This document shows positions 42,955 through 52,107 of a DNA stretch of 64,000 bases, in pieces. The stretch comes from Ktedonobacterales bacterium. Its GTDB lineage: Bacteria; Chloroflexota; Ktedonobacteria; Ktedonobacterales; Ktedonobacteraceae. The position numbers were made by a program, and so were the translations under genes. The notes below the pieces were generated by a model. The model saw nothing but the letters and a program-made list of their open reading frames with translations. It searched no databases and was not told the DNA's origin. The stretch is taken from assembly GCA_027451525.1 (NCBI GenBank), contig DAIDJF010000001.1, forward strand, positions 167,186 through 231,185, in the 5' to 3' direction. Within the stretch, counting starts at the first letter, position 1. Every line of letters begins with the position of its first letter.

Positions 42955-44334
42955 TTATTGTGGTGTCATTTCACGCTGTGCCCCACGTGCCGGAAGTGTT
43001 GGTGTGGCATAGGTCAGGTAAAAGAAATCACGTCCTGTACCGTTTAAATACTCATAACCTGTTCCTTGCATGGATGGATTGAGTTTTGTAATGGAAAGCT
43101 GTTGTTGCTGGTAACTGTAGAGGAAGGCACGCACCCAGTATGGATTGATATCTGTTTGCATGGCCATGATTGCCCCCGCATCATGTAAAGCCACACCCAA
43201 TGTCTGAGCGGATAATGAGTTACCAGCGGCATAAACCAGACTACCATCGGCAGTAATTCCAATGCCTGAACGCCAGGTGTAGGTACTATTGAGAACTGTG
43301 CCCCCCCATGCGGCCCCATCTTGTGTGAGTGGATTAATGACCTCATGGTTGATGAGAAGAGCAGCATTTTGTCGCCATGCAACCAGGTCCGGGTTATTTG
43401 CGGTCAGGCGTGGATCAACCCCCCAGGCTCCGATAAATATCTGCCCCTCTTTTGTCACGGCGATTGTCGCTGTGTTGGGACGTGCGGGAACATAAGTTAC
43501 GCCGTTGCTCATCATGCCATACTGCCCATCAGCGTATTTGAAGCCGCCGTTAAAGGCGGCCAGGAGAGCCTGACGATCTGCGACAGGAATAATGCCTGAG
43601 CCAGTGACGCCACGAGGCCCACCGGGTTCGGTGGTCCCGGCAACCATGTGTAAACGCATAAAGCGTGTATCAAAGCGCAGCATGGTGACAATCGCGTAAG
43701 GGCGCACCGGGTCTGGACGGAGAAACGTGCGCGCGATGATTGGCAATGAAGGTATGTTTGTTGTTGCGGTCGATTGTACTTCTGGTTGCCAGATACCTTC
43801 ACCATCGATGGCTGGTGTGATCAATACTTGCAACGGCGAAAGTTGCATAGGGGCAAATGTGACTGCCGTCGAACTTGTAGAGGGATGTGTACTGGTGGAT
43901 GTCGGCGTGACTCGCACGCTTTGAATCGTCCAAGGCGCAGTCGTTTTTTGTCCAGAGACATGATATTGCAATTGATGGAAGGTGTCATTGATACCTAGAT
44001 ACCAGGACTCAACTTGTGCAGTAAGTGTTGGTCCGAGGGTCGCACGTAGCATATCTGCCAGTGCTGCCCCGCCCTGACCACTGGCTTGCTCAAATACGAT
44101 CACTATCACGAGCAATACCAGTATACTTGCGCTAATTAACCATCGGCGTGTCTTCTTACGTTTGGATGCAGGTTTTGTGCGTTTCGCAAGTGTATGTGGA
44201 CCTCTTACGCGACGAGGAGTTTCTTCAAATTGAAACGGTGATCTTACAAGTGATGGTGTATATTGACGTTTAACTTCGAATGGCTTTTTTACTGGCGATT
44301 GTAGGTTCTTCATATGAGCATTGCGTTCCTTCAT
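42955..44334 (-). CDS. Membrane-anchored phosphodiester glycosidase (NAGPA/DUF2233) family protein
   Basis: About 459 residues. A basic N-terminal tail and a membrane helix at about 65-85 (WLISASILVLLVIVIVFEQ) place the rest outside. Residues about 220-450 are the NAGPA-like domain: AAFNGGFKYADGQYGMMSNG, TIAVTKEGQIFIGAWG, INHEVINPLTQDGAAWGGT and MQTDINPYWVRAFLY. The family removes sugars from phosphodiesters (in vertebrates the mannose-6-phosphate uncovering enzyme). With the downstream DPPR synthase it points to an envelope polysaccharide. The start may be the TTG at 44337. Confidence 0.82.
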   Translation of the reverse strand: MKERNAHMKNLQSPVKKPFEVKRQYTPSLVRSPFQFEETPRRVRGPHTLAKRTKPASKRKKTRRWLISASILVLLVIVIVFEQASGQGGAALADMLRATLGPTLTAQVESWYLGINDTFHQLQYHVSGQKTTAPWTIQSVRVTPTSTSTHPSTSSTAVTFAPMQLSPLQVLITPAIDGEGIWQPEVQSTATTNIPSLPIIARTFLRPDPVRPYAIVTMLRFDTRFMRLHMVAGTTEPGGPRGVTGSGIIPVADRQALLAAFNGGFKYADGQYGMMSNGVTYVPARPNTATIAVTKEGQIFIGAWGVDPRLTANNPDLVAWRQNAALLINHEVINPLTQDGAAWGGTVLNSTYTWRSGIGITADGSLVYAAGNSLSAQTLGVALHDAGAIMAMQTDINPYWVRAFLYSYQQQQLSITKLNPSMQGTGYEYLNGTGRDFFYLTYATPTLPARGAQREMTPQ

Positions 44335-44623
44335 CAACCATTTTTATTGCGTTTTACATATATATATACAAACCGAAAACAGAAGATAAACGCTGTTATC
44401 AATTTGCATATATCAGTAAAATAAGATACATTCGTCCGTTTATCTCACGCTTACTATATAGTTATGACATGAGAGTTACATGAAAGAATGCATGAACCAT
44501 AAGAATTTGGTACTTCTTTCTTACCTGCTTTTGACATTAGAACAGTTAAATATGGCTATCCGTTATTGTTGATGAGTCTGGGGATGTGTATCAAAATAAA
44601 AATGATTGCAAGGGGGAATGGCT

Positions 44624-46777
44624 ATGCAAGAGCCGTTTCGTTTGGGGCAGCAATTGGGGCATTATACACTTGTGCGTCTGTTGGGGCAGGGAGGTTTTGC
44701 AGAGGTTTATCTTGGCGAACATATTCATCTCAATACATTCGCGGCAGTAAAGGTTCTGCATACTCGTTTAGGCAATGAAGACATCCAGGCATTTAAACAG
44801 GAAGCGCAGATGGTCGCACGACTGCTGCATCCGCATATTGTGCGTGTACTTGACTTTGGGGTGGAAAATGCCCTTCCTTATCTGGTCATGGATTATGCGC
44901 CTAATGGGACGTTACGTAGCAAATTTCCAAAAGGTCAACGTGTGCCACTCCCGATAGTAGTCGATATTACCAAACAAGTCGCGGCAGGACTGCACTATGC
45001 ACATGAACAGCGCATAGTGCATCGCGATGTCAAACCTGAAAATATGCTGTTAAACACGCAGCAGCAGGTGTTATTAAGTGATTTTGGCATTGCAGTTATT
45101 CAGCAAAGCTCGCGTCTGTTGAGCACACAAAATATTGCTGGAACAATTGCCTACATGGCTCCTGAGCAGATTCAGGCTCATCCGCTACCTTCCAGCGATC
45201 AATATGCGCTGGCAATTGTTGTGTACGAGTGGTTGTGTGGTACGCGCCCCTTTCACGGCTCCTATACAGAAATTGCTGTAAAACAGGCTACCGTTGCTCC
45301 ACCGCCTTTGCGCGCGCTGGCTCCCGATATTTCGCCTGCCGTTGAGCTGGTTGTGATGCAAGCTTTACAGAAGCATCCGCAGCAGCGTTTCCCCTCGATT
45401 TATGCTTTTGCCCTTGCGCTTGAACAGGCAGCGTTATCTCAGACACATGTTTCTTTTTCGACGCAACATATGTCATCATCTGCCCAGTCTTCTTATCTTG
45501 CGACTCCTGCGACCTCTATTTTACCACCTTCGCAATCTCTAGTTGCCAATACTCCTTCCTCTAATATGGCATCTCTTACTCCTGTTACTGCTCCTCCCGC
45601 TCTGTTACCGCCGTATCAGCCTGTAATGCAATCACCAATGCCATATGGGTATGCTCCTTTGCAACAATGGCAGCCTGCATTTGATCCCTCTCTTCCGCAA
45701 AACCGTCAAAAAGCGCGTGGTGTATCGCGGCGTACAGTGTTGCTTGCTGGTACGCTTGGAGCCTTGGTTGTTGGTGGGCTTGGCGTAACCTATACGCTTG
45801 GACGCATCCAGGCTGGGCAGCAGCTTGTACAACAGACAACACAGGGCAACATGCAGCACCTTTTGTCAGGAACTCCTGCGCCACAGGCTGCGCTGACTTA
45901 TCGCCAGCATACAAAACTCGTATGGCTTGTACGTTGGTCGCCTGATGGGCAGTATATCGCGTCCGCCTCGTTTGATGGAACAATGCAGGTCTGGACAGCT
46001 AACACGGGGGCAACAAAACTCTCTGTGCGGAGCATGCTGCAACCGCCCATTTCGGATGATTATCCCTGGTCTCTGTCATGGTCATCGCGCAAGGATGGCA
46101 AACTAGCGGTCAGCTTCGTCGATGGCACAATTCAAGTGTTAGATATGACGAGTAGTAGTCGGGTTGCCTCTCTCGATACCCGCGCAACTGCTGTGCCTGT
46201 GCTGGCCTGGTCACCTGATGAACGCTATCTCGCGGTTGGTGGGAGTGATAATATTGTGCGCGTGTATAGCTATCCTGGTTGGCAAGCCGTGACTAGCTAT
46301 CAGGAGCATACCGATACGATTAATTGTCTATCATGGTCGCCTGATGGCAGTACGCTAGCTTCTGGTTCAAACGACACAACCGTACGCTTGTGGGAGCCGT
46401 TGACTGGCAAAACGCTGCTGATCTATAGTGGACATAGCGACCGAGTAGGCCATCTCGCCTGGTCTTATGATAACACGCGCATTGTATCGACTTCGGGCGA
46501 TCAGAGCGCGAAAGTTTGGCAGGTCAAGGCTGGCATTACGCTCTACACCTATAATGCGCCAACAGGGGCACCTATTGGTGAGGCGCAATGGTCGCACAAC
46601 AACCAGATTATCGCTGTCTACAGTGGCAGTGCGACGATTGATTTTCTAGATGCGCAAAGCGGTAAAGTAAGGCAAAGCTATATGACAGGTGTGATCTATA
46701 GCCTCTCCTGGTCGCCCGATGATACGCGCATTGTCACGGGTAACTATAATAATGTGGCGCAAATCTGGCATGTTTGA
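44624..46777 (+). CDS. Ser/Thr protein kinase with transmembrane helix and WD40 propeller
   Basis: A 717-residue protein. Kinase domain at about 10-275: LGQGGFAEVYLGE, the ATP lysine in AAVKVL, catalytic loop IVHRDVKPENML, DFGIAV and APEQIQA, all intact. A Pro/Ser/Thr-rich linker (about 290-365) leads to a membrane helix (TVLLAGTLGALVVGGLGV) and then about seven WD40 blades outside the cell (VRWSPDGQYIASAS, LSWSPDGSTLASGS). GGGGGA six nt before the ATG at 44624 supports that start over the upstream TTG and ATG. A receptor-like kinase with an external propeller sensor is the natural reading. Confidence 0.92.
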   Translation: MQEPFRLGQQLGHYTLVRLLGQGGFAEVYLGEHIHLNTFAAVKVLHTRLGNEDIQAFKQEAQMVARLLHPHIVRVLDFGVENALPYLVMDYAPNGTLRSKFPKGQRVPLPIVVDITKQVAAGLHYAHEQRIVHRDVKPENMLLNTQQQVLLSDFGIAVIQQSSRLLSTQNIAGTIAYMAPEQIQAHPLPSSDQYALAIVVYEWLCGTRPFHGSYTEIAVKQATVAPPPLRALAPDISPAVELVVMQALQKHPQQRFPSIYAFALALEQAALSQTHVSFSTQHMSSSAQSSYLATPATSILPPSQSLVANTPSSNMASLTPVTAPPALLPPYQPVMQSPMPYGYAPLQQWQPAFDPSLPQNRQKARGVSRRTVLLAGTLGALVVGGLGVTYTLGRIQAGQQLVQQTTQGNMQHLLSGTPAPQAALTYRQHTKLVWLVRWSPDGQYIASASFDGTMQVWTANTGATKLSVRSMLQPPISDDYPWSLSWSSRKDGKLAVSFVDGTIQVLDMTSSSRVASLDTRATAVPVLAWSPDERYLAVGGSDNIVRVYSYPGWQAVTSYQEHTDTINCLSWSPDGSTLASGSNDTTVRLWEPLTGKTLLIYSGHSDRVGHLAWSYDNTRIVSTSGDQSAKVWQVKAGITLYTYNAPTGAPIGEAQWSHNNQIIAVYSGSATIDFLDAQSGKVRQSYMTGVIYSLSWSPDDTRIVTGNYNNVAQIWHV

Positions 46778-46802
46778 TGCTTGCTTTGCCTGAAAAAGTT
46801 GA

Positions 46803-46832
46803 TGGCCTCTCTGCATTATCCTAATGAGGCCA
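46803..46832 (+). terminator. Hairpin after the WD40 kinase
   Basis: TGGCCTC (46803-46809) and GAGGCCA (46826-46832), 7-bp stem, 26 bp after the kinase stop; no U-run. Confidence 0.4.
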
Positions 46833-46846
46833 CACGAAGCTAGGGA

Positions 46847-46972
46847 TCAGGAAGGAACGAGAACGACAGTGACTTCATGCCAATCCTGCGCGTTTTCCTG
46901 TTTTTGTTGCGCGAAGTGAAGCATGATGCGCTGAGAGACATCGGTGTTCTCTATTGTACCTGCTTCGATCAT
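46847..46972 (-). CDS. Doubtful small ORF (41 aa) or gene remnant
   Basis: ATG at 46972 to TGA at 46847 encodes 41 residues (MIEAGTIENTDVSQRIMLHF ...). The composition looks protein-like and the frame stays open upstream, but there is no RBS and a strong terminator (47000-47039) lies just before it. It may be the tail of a lost gene. Confidence 0.2.
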   Translation of the reverse strand: MIEAGTIENTDVSQRIMLHFAQQKQENAQDWHEVTVVLVPS

Positions 46973-46999
46973 CGAGTTATTGGTAGGAAGGGTAAAAGA

Positions 47000-47039
47000 G
47001 GGAAGGCACAAACATGACGAAGCATGTTTGTGCCTTCCC
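47000..47039 (-). terminator. Terminator of the Liv-type operon
   Basis: 17-bp perfect stem (47000-47016 with 47023-47039), 6-nt loop ACGAAG; on the minus strand TCTTTTA follows. It lies 14 bp past the stop of the binding-protein gene. Confidence 0.88.
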
Positions 47040-47053
47040 GTGAAGAAAAAGCA

Positions 47054-48307
47054 CTAGTAGCCGTTAAGTTCCTGGGCGGTGATGGTCATGACAGGAGAGA
47101 TATTTCCTGCTGCATCAGACTGAACAGCGTCGAAGGGGCCGAAGACGTTGTTGTGGGCATTGAAGTCCATAGGGCCACTTGCACCCTCATAGTTGATCTT
47201 CGTGCCTGCTTTCAACGCTTTATACGCTGATGCGTAGTCATACTCCGCTGTACCAGGAGGGTTCGAGACAACGGGCATTTTGGCACCAACAGCATCGCCG
47301 TTGAGTGAGCCTGCCGCATCAGCAGCGAGGGCGAGGTCATTCAAGGCATCGTAGCCGTAGTCTGCCAGTTCTACTGGAGTCGCACCAAATTTTGTCTGAT
47401 AGAGTTGGGTAAATTCTGTCGTGGCCTGTCCACCGCTCGAACTACCTTCTAACGAGGTGAGGACCTTCTGGGCAACAGATGGCGTAATAGCTTTAATGAA
47501 ATCAGAAGAGCCAGTAACGTCAGTTCCGACGAAAGGAAGTCCCAGACCTTTCAGTTCTTTAATCTCACTAAAGAGTGTTGCGCCAGTTTGGGCATCGACC
47601 TGTGTAAAGACCACTTGCGGTTGAGCGGCATAGAGTTGCTCAATCTCGGAGCGATACGAGGATTGATCTGGTACAAGATTGATGTCGGCAACAATGGTGC
47701 CACCATGCCGTTTAAACGCATCCACAACAGGAGCTTTCAATGTTTGGGCCGATTCGTTAGAGCCGAAGACCATCGCTGCTTTCGTATAGCCTTTTTGAAT
47801 AGCGTAGTAAGCCATGGCGGTTCCGAGCAGGTTATCGGATGGGGAACTGCGCCAGATATACTTGCTAACCAGATTGTCAAGCTGCGTTGTGCCGCCGACG
47901 ATCACATCTGGAATCTTACTTTGCTGCAAGATAGGCAGGACTGCTTCAGCTTCGATTGAAGACGGGCCAACAATCAGACTTACTTGATCGACACTGATCA
48001 ATTTACGCAACGCAGGCACGGCATCAACGGCATCACCGCCTGTATCTGCTGTGATAATCTGCACTTTACGTCCCATGATGCCGCCATTCGCATTAATCTG
48101 ATCTGCTGCTACTTGAACCCCTTTGAGAATATCGGGGCCGATAAACGACTCAAATCCGCTGAATGGCCCAATTACGCCGACTTTAACTGGTGATGTGTTT
48201 GTACTACTACTGCTACTTCCGCCACCACATGCAGCAAGAAAGAGCACAGCTAGCAGTACGAGAAAGGTGCAAGATCGTGTCCACCACGATGTGGTATGCA
48301 TACGCAT
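47054..48307 (-). CDS. Branched-chain-type ABC transporter substrate-binding lipoprotein (LivK-like)
   Basis: About 417 residues: a lipoprotein signal with lipobox LAAC, a Ser-rich linker, then a two-lobe periplasmic-binding fold (VKVGVIGPFSGFESFIGPDI, AADQINANGGIMGRKVQIIT, VSLIVGPSSIEAEAVLP, YDALNDLALAADAAGS). This is the family of amino-acid, amide and aromatic or organic-acid binders. The Met at 48307 has AGGA at good spacing; upstream in-frame Mets to 48328 lack an RBS. Last gene of the operon after a hairpin. The neighbouring CoA-transferase and lyase argue for an organic-acid ligand instead of leucine. Confidence 0.88.
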   Translation of the reverse strand: MRMHTTSWWTRSCTFLVLLAVLFLAACGGGSSSSSTNTSPVKVGVIGPFSGFESFIGPDILKGVQVAADQINANGGIMGRKVQIITADTGGDAVDAVPALRKLISVDQVSLIVGPSSIEAEAVLPILQQSKIPDVIVGGTTQLDNLVSKYIWRSSPSDNLLGTAMAYYAIQKGYTKAAMVFGSNESAQTLKAPVVDAFKRHGGTIVADINLVPDQSSYRSEIEQLYAAQPQVVFTQVDAQTGATLFSEIKELKGLGLPFVGTDVTGSSDFIKAITPSVAQKVLTSLEGSSSGGQATTEFTQLYQTKFGATPVELADYGYDALNDLALAADAAGSLNGDAVGAKMPVVSNPPGTAEYDYASAYKALKAGTKINYEGASGPMDFNAHNNVFGPFDAVQSDAAGNISPVMTITAQELNGY

Positions 48308-48472
48308 CATCATTTTCCTCGCATTCATGGAGAGGTTCTTATGAACAATGGCGAGATCAACTGGTGTATGACCGCAAAGGACCGCGCGAATTGCTCATAG
48401 TAACAAATAAAAGCTGCCACGATACATGTTCTCATCCACACAAAAGCATGTGTAGACGCTGGTATGAAGAGG

Positions 48473-48492
48473 GGACGCTAAATTTAGCGTCC
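48473..48492 (-). terminator. Palindrome across the stop of the LivF-like gene
   Basis: GGACGCTAAA-TTTAGCGTCC, a 20-bp perfect palindrome including the TAA stop at 48484-48486. It sits between the ATPase gene and the binding-protein gene and may attenuate transcription or protect one mRNA part. The rest of the 155-bp gap to 48329 shows no clear promoter. Confidence 0.5.
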
Positions 48493-49245
48493 GAGATAGA
48501 GATCAGCCACCTCCTTACTGGCTAACAATTCAGAGCCGGGACCATCGAAACGGTTGCGGCCTGTGACCAGAACGTAGCCATAATCTGAGCGTTCTAGCGC
48601 CATACGTGTATTTTGCTCCACGACAAGAATGGCAACGCCAGAGTCGCGAATGTTCTGGATGCGCTCCCAGACAGCTAATGTGACTTTTGGGGCCAGACCA
48701 GCTGTTGGTTCATCCAGCAGCAAGACACGAGTATCCAGCATGAGCGCGCGTGCCATTGCGAGCGTGTTGCGTTGCCCGCCACTTAACTGTCCTGCGGGAC
48801 GGCTACGGCTGGCACGCAGATCGGGAAACAGGGTAAAAATTTCTTCGATGCGTCCCTGAAAGTTGTCGCGGCGCGTGTACGCTCCCATCAGTAAATTTTC
48901 AAGGACGGTGAGGGTAGGAAAGACATTGTTGATCTGTGGAACATAGGCCATACCGAGCGAGACCAGTTGTTCAGGAGGCGTATTTGTGATGTTTTTGCCT
49001 TCAAGAATGACTTTCCCTTCAGTAATGCGCAACAGGCCGAAAATGGCTTTCATCAGCGTACTTTTGCCCGCGCCATTGGGTCCCACCACTGTGACAATCT
49101 GGCGTGGCTCTAATTTGAGTGAGACGCCGTTGAGGATTTGCGCGTGCCCATAGCCCGCTTTGACGTTTTGTATTTCAAGTAGCGGCGTTTGTTTTTGTGT
49201 AGTTGTGGCATCGTTTGCCGTCGCATCAGGCTTGGATGTCGTCAT
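48484..49245 (-). CDS. livF: ABC transporter ATPase, LivF-like
   Basis: A 253-residue ATPase: Walker A GPNGAGKSTL, Q-loop VPQINNVFPTLTVLENLLMG (LivF type), signature LSGGQRNTLA, Walker B VLLLDEPTAGL, switch region VEQNTRMAL. AGGAG before the ATG at 49245 rules out the longer start at 49278. It pairs with the LivG-like ATPase on the inner face of the membrane. Confidence 0.9.
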   Translation of the reverse strand: MTTSKPDATANDATTTQKQTPLLEIQNVKAGYGHAQILNGVSLKLEPRQIVTVVGPNGAGKSTLMKAIFGLLRITEGKVILEGKNITNTPPEQLVSLGMAYVPQINNVFPTLTVLENLLMGAYTRRDNFQGRIEEIFTLFPDLRASRSRPAGQLSGGQRNTLAMARALMLDTRVLLLDEPTAGLAPKVTLAVWERIQNIRDSGVAILVVEQNTRMALERSDYGYVLVTGRNRFDGPGSELLASKEVADLYLGR

Positions 49246-49288
49246 GTTCTGCTCCTTACGTTGAGTGCTATCCACCATGCCTTATTGG

Positions 49289-50113
49289 TCAGGCTTCACC
49301 CAGATAAGCATCAACAACCAAAGGATTTTCGCGCAATTGCGCCATAGTTCCCTCAGCGATGGTGCGTCCCAGTGCCATTACGATGACTGTGCTACAGAGC
49401 CGTTCGACTATGGAGAGATTGTGCTCAATAATCAGGAACGTGATGCCTTGCTCCTGGCGCAATCCCTCAATGTAGTGACCGAGACGTGTTGCCAATACGG
49501 GGTTGACACCCGCAAATGGCTCATCGAGTAGCAACAGTTTCGGTTGTGTCATCACCACACGCGCCAGTTCTAGCAAACGGCGTTGTCCACCGCTCAGGTT
49601 GCCAGCATACTCATCGCGCAATGCATACAGATCGAAGTCGCGCAGAAGCTTGAGGGCATGGTGGAGATGCTCTTCTTCTTGACGGCGGACGGCAGGTGGG
49701 CTAAACAGGCCGAGCCAGAAACTCTCGCCCAGTTGATTGTGTGGGGCTGCCAGCAAGTTTTCAATCACAGTCATGCGTTCTAATTCGCGTGTGATTTGAA
49801 ATGTGCGTGTTAGTCCTTTTTGGGCAATGCGATAGGCTGGCAGGCGGGCAATGTCGGTGCCATCGAAGAGAACCGAGCCTGACTCTGCACGTGTAAAGCC
49901 AGTAATCAGATTTGCCATCGTGCTTTTACCCGCACCGTTGGGACCAATCAAACCTGTGATTGTTCCGCGTGTAACGGTAAAAGAGCAGTCATCGACGGCG
50001 CGCAGACCACCAAATGTGCGCACTAGATTACGCGCGTCTAGCAGAATGCCTTTCTGCTGCGCTTCAGATGTTTGTTGGGCTGAAGTTGCATGCATGGATG
50101 CTTCACTCGCCAT
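49289..50113 (-). CDS. livG: ABC transporter ATPase, LivG-like
   Basis: A 274-residue ATPase: GPNGAGKSTM, Q-loop TFQITRELERMTVIENLLAA (LivG type), LSGGQRRLLE, KLLLLDEPFAGVNP, IIEHNLSIVERL. GAGGAGGGG precedes the ATG, which overlaps the end of the LivM-like gene by 11 bp. Forms the ATPase pair with LivF. Confidence 0.9.
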   Translation of the reverse strand: MASEASMHATSAQQTSEAQQKGILLDARNLVRTFGGLRAVDDCSFTVTRGTITGLIGPNGAGKSTMANLITGFTRAESGSVLFDGTDIARLPAYRIAQKGLTRTFQITRELERMTVIENLLAAPHNQLGESFWLGLFSPPAVRRQEEEHLHHALKLLRDFDLYALRDEYAGNLSGGQRRLLELARVVMTQPKLLLLDEPFAGVNPVLATRLGHYIEGLRQEQGITFLIIEHNLSIVERLCSTVIVMALGRTIAEGTMAQLRENPLVVDAYLGEA

Positions 50114-51167
50114 TGTTTTGCCCCTCCTCTTCTAAGGTGATGGGTTGTGCGTTCCCTTCGTTGGTTGCCACACTGATAGTAGGGGCAAGTGGCAGATTGG
50201 CACTCGCACGTGCCATCAGACTGCGACGGATGTGGAATTTGCGCTCAGCGAGAATACCTTGTGGGCGGAAGCGCACCGTGAGAAGTAAGAGTACGCCGAT
50301 AGCGATGTAGCGTATAGCGTCAACGACTTGTGGGGCAACATTAAACGTGGGCAGGAAGCGTGTGGCTTCGGCAAAGAGCACGGGAACGAGCAAGGCTCCT
50401 AGCATGGCTCCGCGATTGTTCGCGCTTCCTCCGAGCAAGAGTGCGGCCCAGATGAAAAATGTTTCACCAGAGGTCCACGCGCTGGGGTTAAACGCATAGA
50501 CGTAGGTAACCAGGAGACCACCGCCGACACCCGCGATAAAGGCTCCGATGACGAACGACTTGAGACGTAAAGCGAATACGTTCTTGCCCAAACCCTCTGC
50601 AACTAGCTCATCCTCACGCACGCTACGTAACGCACGTCCGAAAGGTGAACGATAGAGCCGTTCGGAGAAGATGTAGACAATTGCGAGAATAATGATGCAG
50701 ATGATAAGGAAGACAAACCCGTAGATGCTAGGGTCAAATGAGTCAGCAAAGGGCTGTGGAATACCAGAGATGCCATCCCAGCCATTGACGAGTGGCGTAT
50801 CGTTACCTGCGATTGTCCATAGGACTAGGCTGACAGAGACCGTGACGATTGCAAAATAGTCGCTACGCAGACGGTTGAGGGCGAGCAGGCCGACAATGAA
50901 TGCCAGCAGAGCAGCGGCGAGTCCACCGACCAGGAGTGATGGAATAAACGGCCAGTTTAAGCCGAGAATGTAGGTTTCGCCCATTCCGGGTTGCGCGGGG
51001 GCCATCATCATTAGTGATGAAATATAGCCGCCGACGGCAACAAACGCAATGTACATGAAGTCAAGAATGCCTGTAAAGCCCCACTGAATATTCAAGCCGA
51101 TTACCAGTACGCCGTAGATGGCAGCAAAGGTTGCCAGCGTGAGGATGTAAAATGTAAATTGTGGCAT
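50103..51167 (-). CDS. livM: ABC transporter permease, LivM-like
   Basis: A 354-residue permease with about nine or ten membrane helices, LivM hallmarks (FTGILDFMYIAFVAVGGYIS, NRLRSDYFAIVTVS) and the cytoplasmic coupling stretch GRALRSVREDELVAEGLGKN. RBS AGAGGAG. Together with the LivH-like protein it forms the membrane channel. Confidence 0.9.
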   Translation of the reverse strand: MPQFTFYILTLATFAAIYGVLVIGLNIQWGFTGILDFMYIAFVAVGGYISSLMMMAPAQPGMGETYILGLNWPFIPSLLVGGLAAALLAFIVGLLALNRLRSDYFAIVTVSVSLVLWTIAGNDTPLVNGWDGISGIPQPFADSFDPSIYGFVFLIICIIILAIVYIFSERLYRSPFGRALRSVREDELVAEGLGKNVFALRLKSFVIGAFIAGVGGGLLVTYVYAFNPSAWTSGETFFIWAALLLGGSANNRGAMLGALLVPVLFAEATRFLPTFNVAPQVVDAIRYIAIGVLLLLTVRFRPQGILAERKFHIRRSLMARASANLPLAPTISVATNEGNAQPITLEEEGQNNGE

Positions 51168-51188
51168 GCAGATGCTCCTCTCTGTTGC

Positions 51189-52073
51189 CTATGCGCGTCC
51201 ACGCGAGGTAAAGATACCTTGTGGTCGGATTAAGAGGGCAATGATCAAGATGACAAGGGCAATGGCATTCTTATACTCGGAGCTAATGAAGGCTGCGCTC
51301 ATTTCTGTCGCAACTCCGACGATAAGAGCACCGATCATTGCTCCATAAGGGCGTCCAATACCGCCTAAGATAGCGGCTGCGAAAATGACGAACAGGAAGC
51401 CAAAGCCGACGGTAGGCGTAAAGCTTGCGACATTAAGAGCCAGCACGACGCCACTCAGACCTGCCAGCGCGCCAGTTAGTAACCACGTGGCATTGATGAC
51501 CTGGCGGGTGTTAATGCCAGAGATGCGGGCCAGTTCAGGACTGTCGGAGACTGCGCGCATTGCTCTTCCCAGGCGCGTGTAGCGTAATAGTCCGTGGATG
51601 CTGAGCATCGCCACAATTGCCAGCGCGATGATGCCCAGTTGTAAAGGTGTGAAGAGCAGATCGCCAATGTGCAGGGGTGTACCTGTGTTGACGCTGTAGT
51701 TTTGGAACTGTTCGCTGAATATTGCCAGGATAATATTTTGCACAATCAGCGAGACACCTAGCGTCACGACCAGCATGATAATTGGCGAGTTGCCGCGATC
51801 AGCAAATGGACGCAAGATCAGGATGTTGATCAACCATGCCAGCACAGCGGTTAAGATCACAGCCCCTACTAGGCCAACCCAGATATTCAGACCAAAGCGT
51901 TGATTAAATACGAACGCAACGTAGACACCAAAGGTCATCAGATCGCCGTAGGCAAAATTGATGTAATTGGTGACACCAAATTGCAGAGATAGCCCGACCG
52001 CTGCGATTGCGAGAATCGACGCGGTAATCAATCCAAAGCCTGCTGATAGCAGCAATAGATGCAGCGTTTGCAC
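51189..52073 (-). CDS. livH: ABC transporter permease, LivH-like
   Basis: A 294-residue permease with about eight helices: VTNYINFAYGDLMTFGVYVAF and the coupling motif RLGRAMRAVSDSPELARISGIN are diagnostic of LivH. GTG start with AAGGAGG upstream. It begins 34 bp after the lyase gene, so transport and catabolic genes share one transcript. Confidence 0.9.
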   Translation of the reverse strand: MQTLHLLLLSAGFGLITASILAIAAVGLSLQFGVTNYINFAYGDLMTFGVYVAFVFNQRFGLNIWVGLVGAVILTAVLAWLINILILRPFADRGNSPIIMLVVTLGVSLIVQNIILAIFSEQFQNYSVNTGTPLHIGDLLFTPLQLGIIALAIVAMLSIHGLLRYTRLGRAMRAVSDSPELARISGINTRQVINATWLLTGALAGLSGVVLALNVASFTPTVGFGFLFVIFAAAILGGIGRPYGAMIGALIVGVATEMSAAFISSEYKNAIALVILIIALLIRPQGIFTSRGRA

Positions 52074-52107
52074 GCAAAGCCCTCCTTATAATATATGCTG
52101 AAAGATA

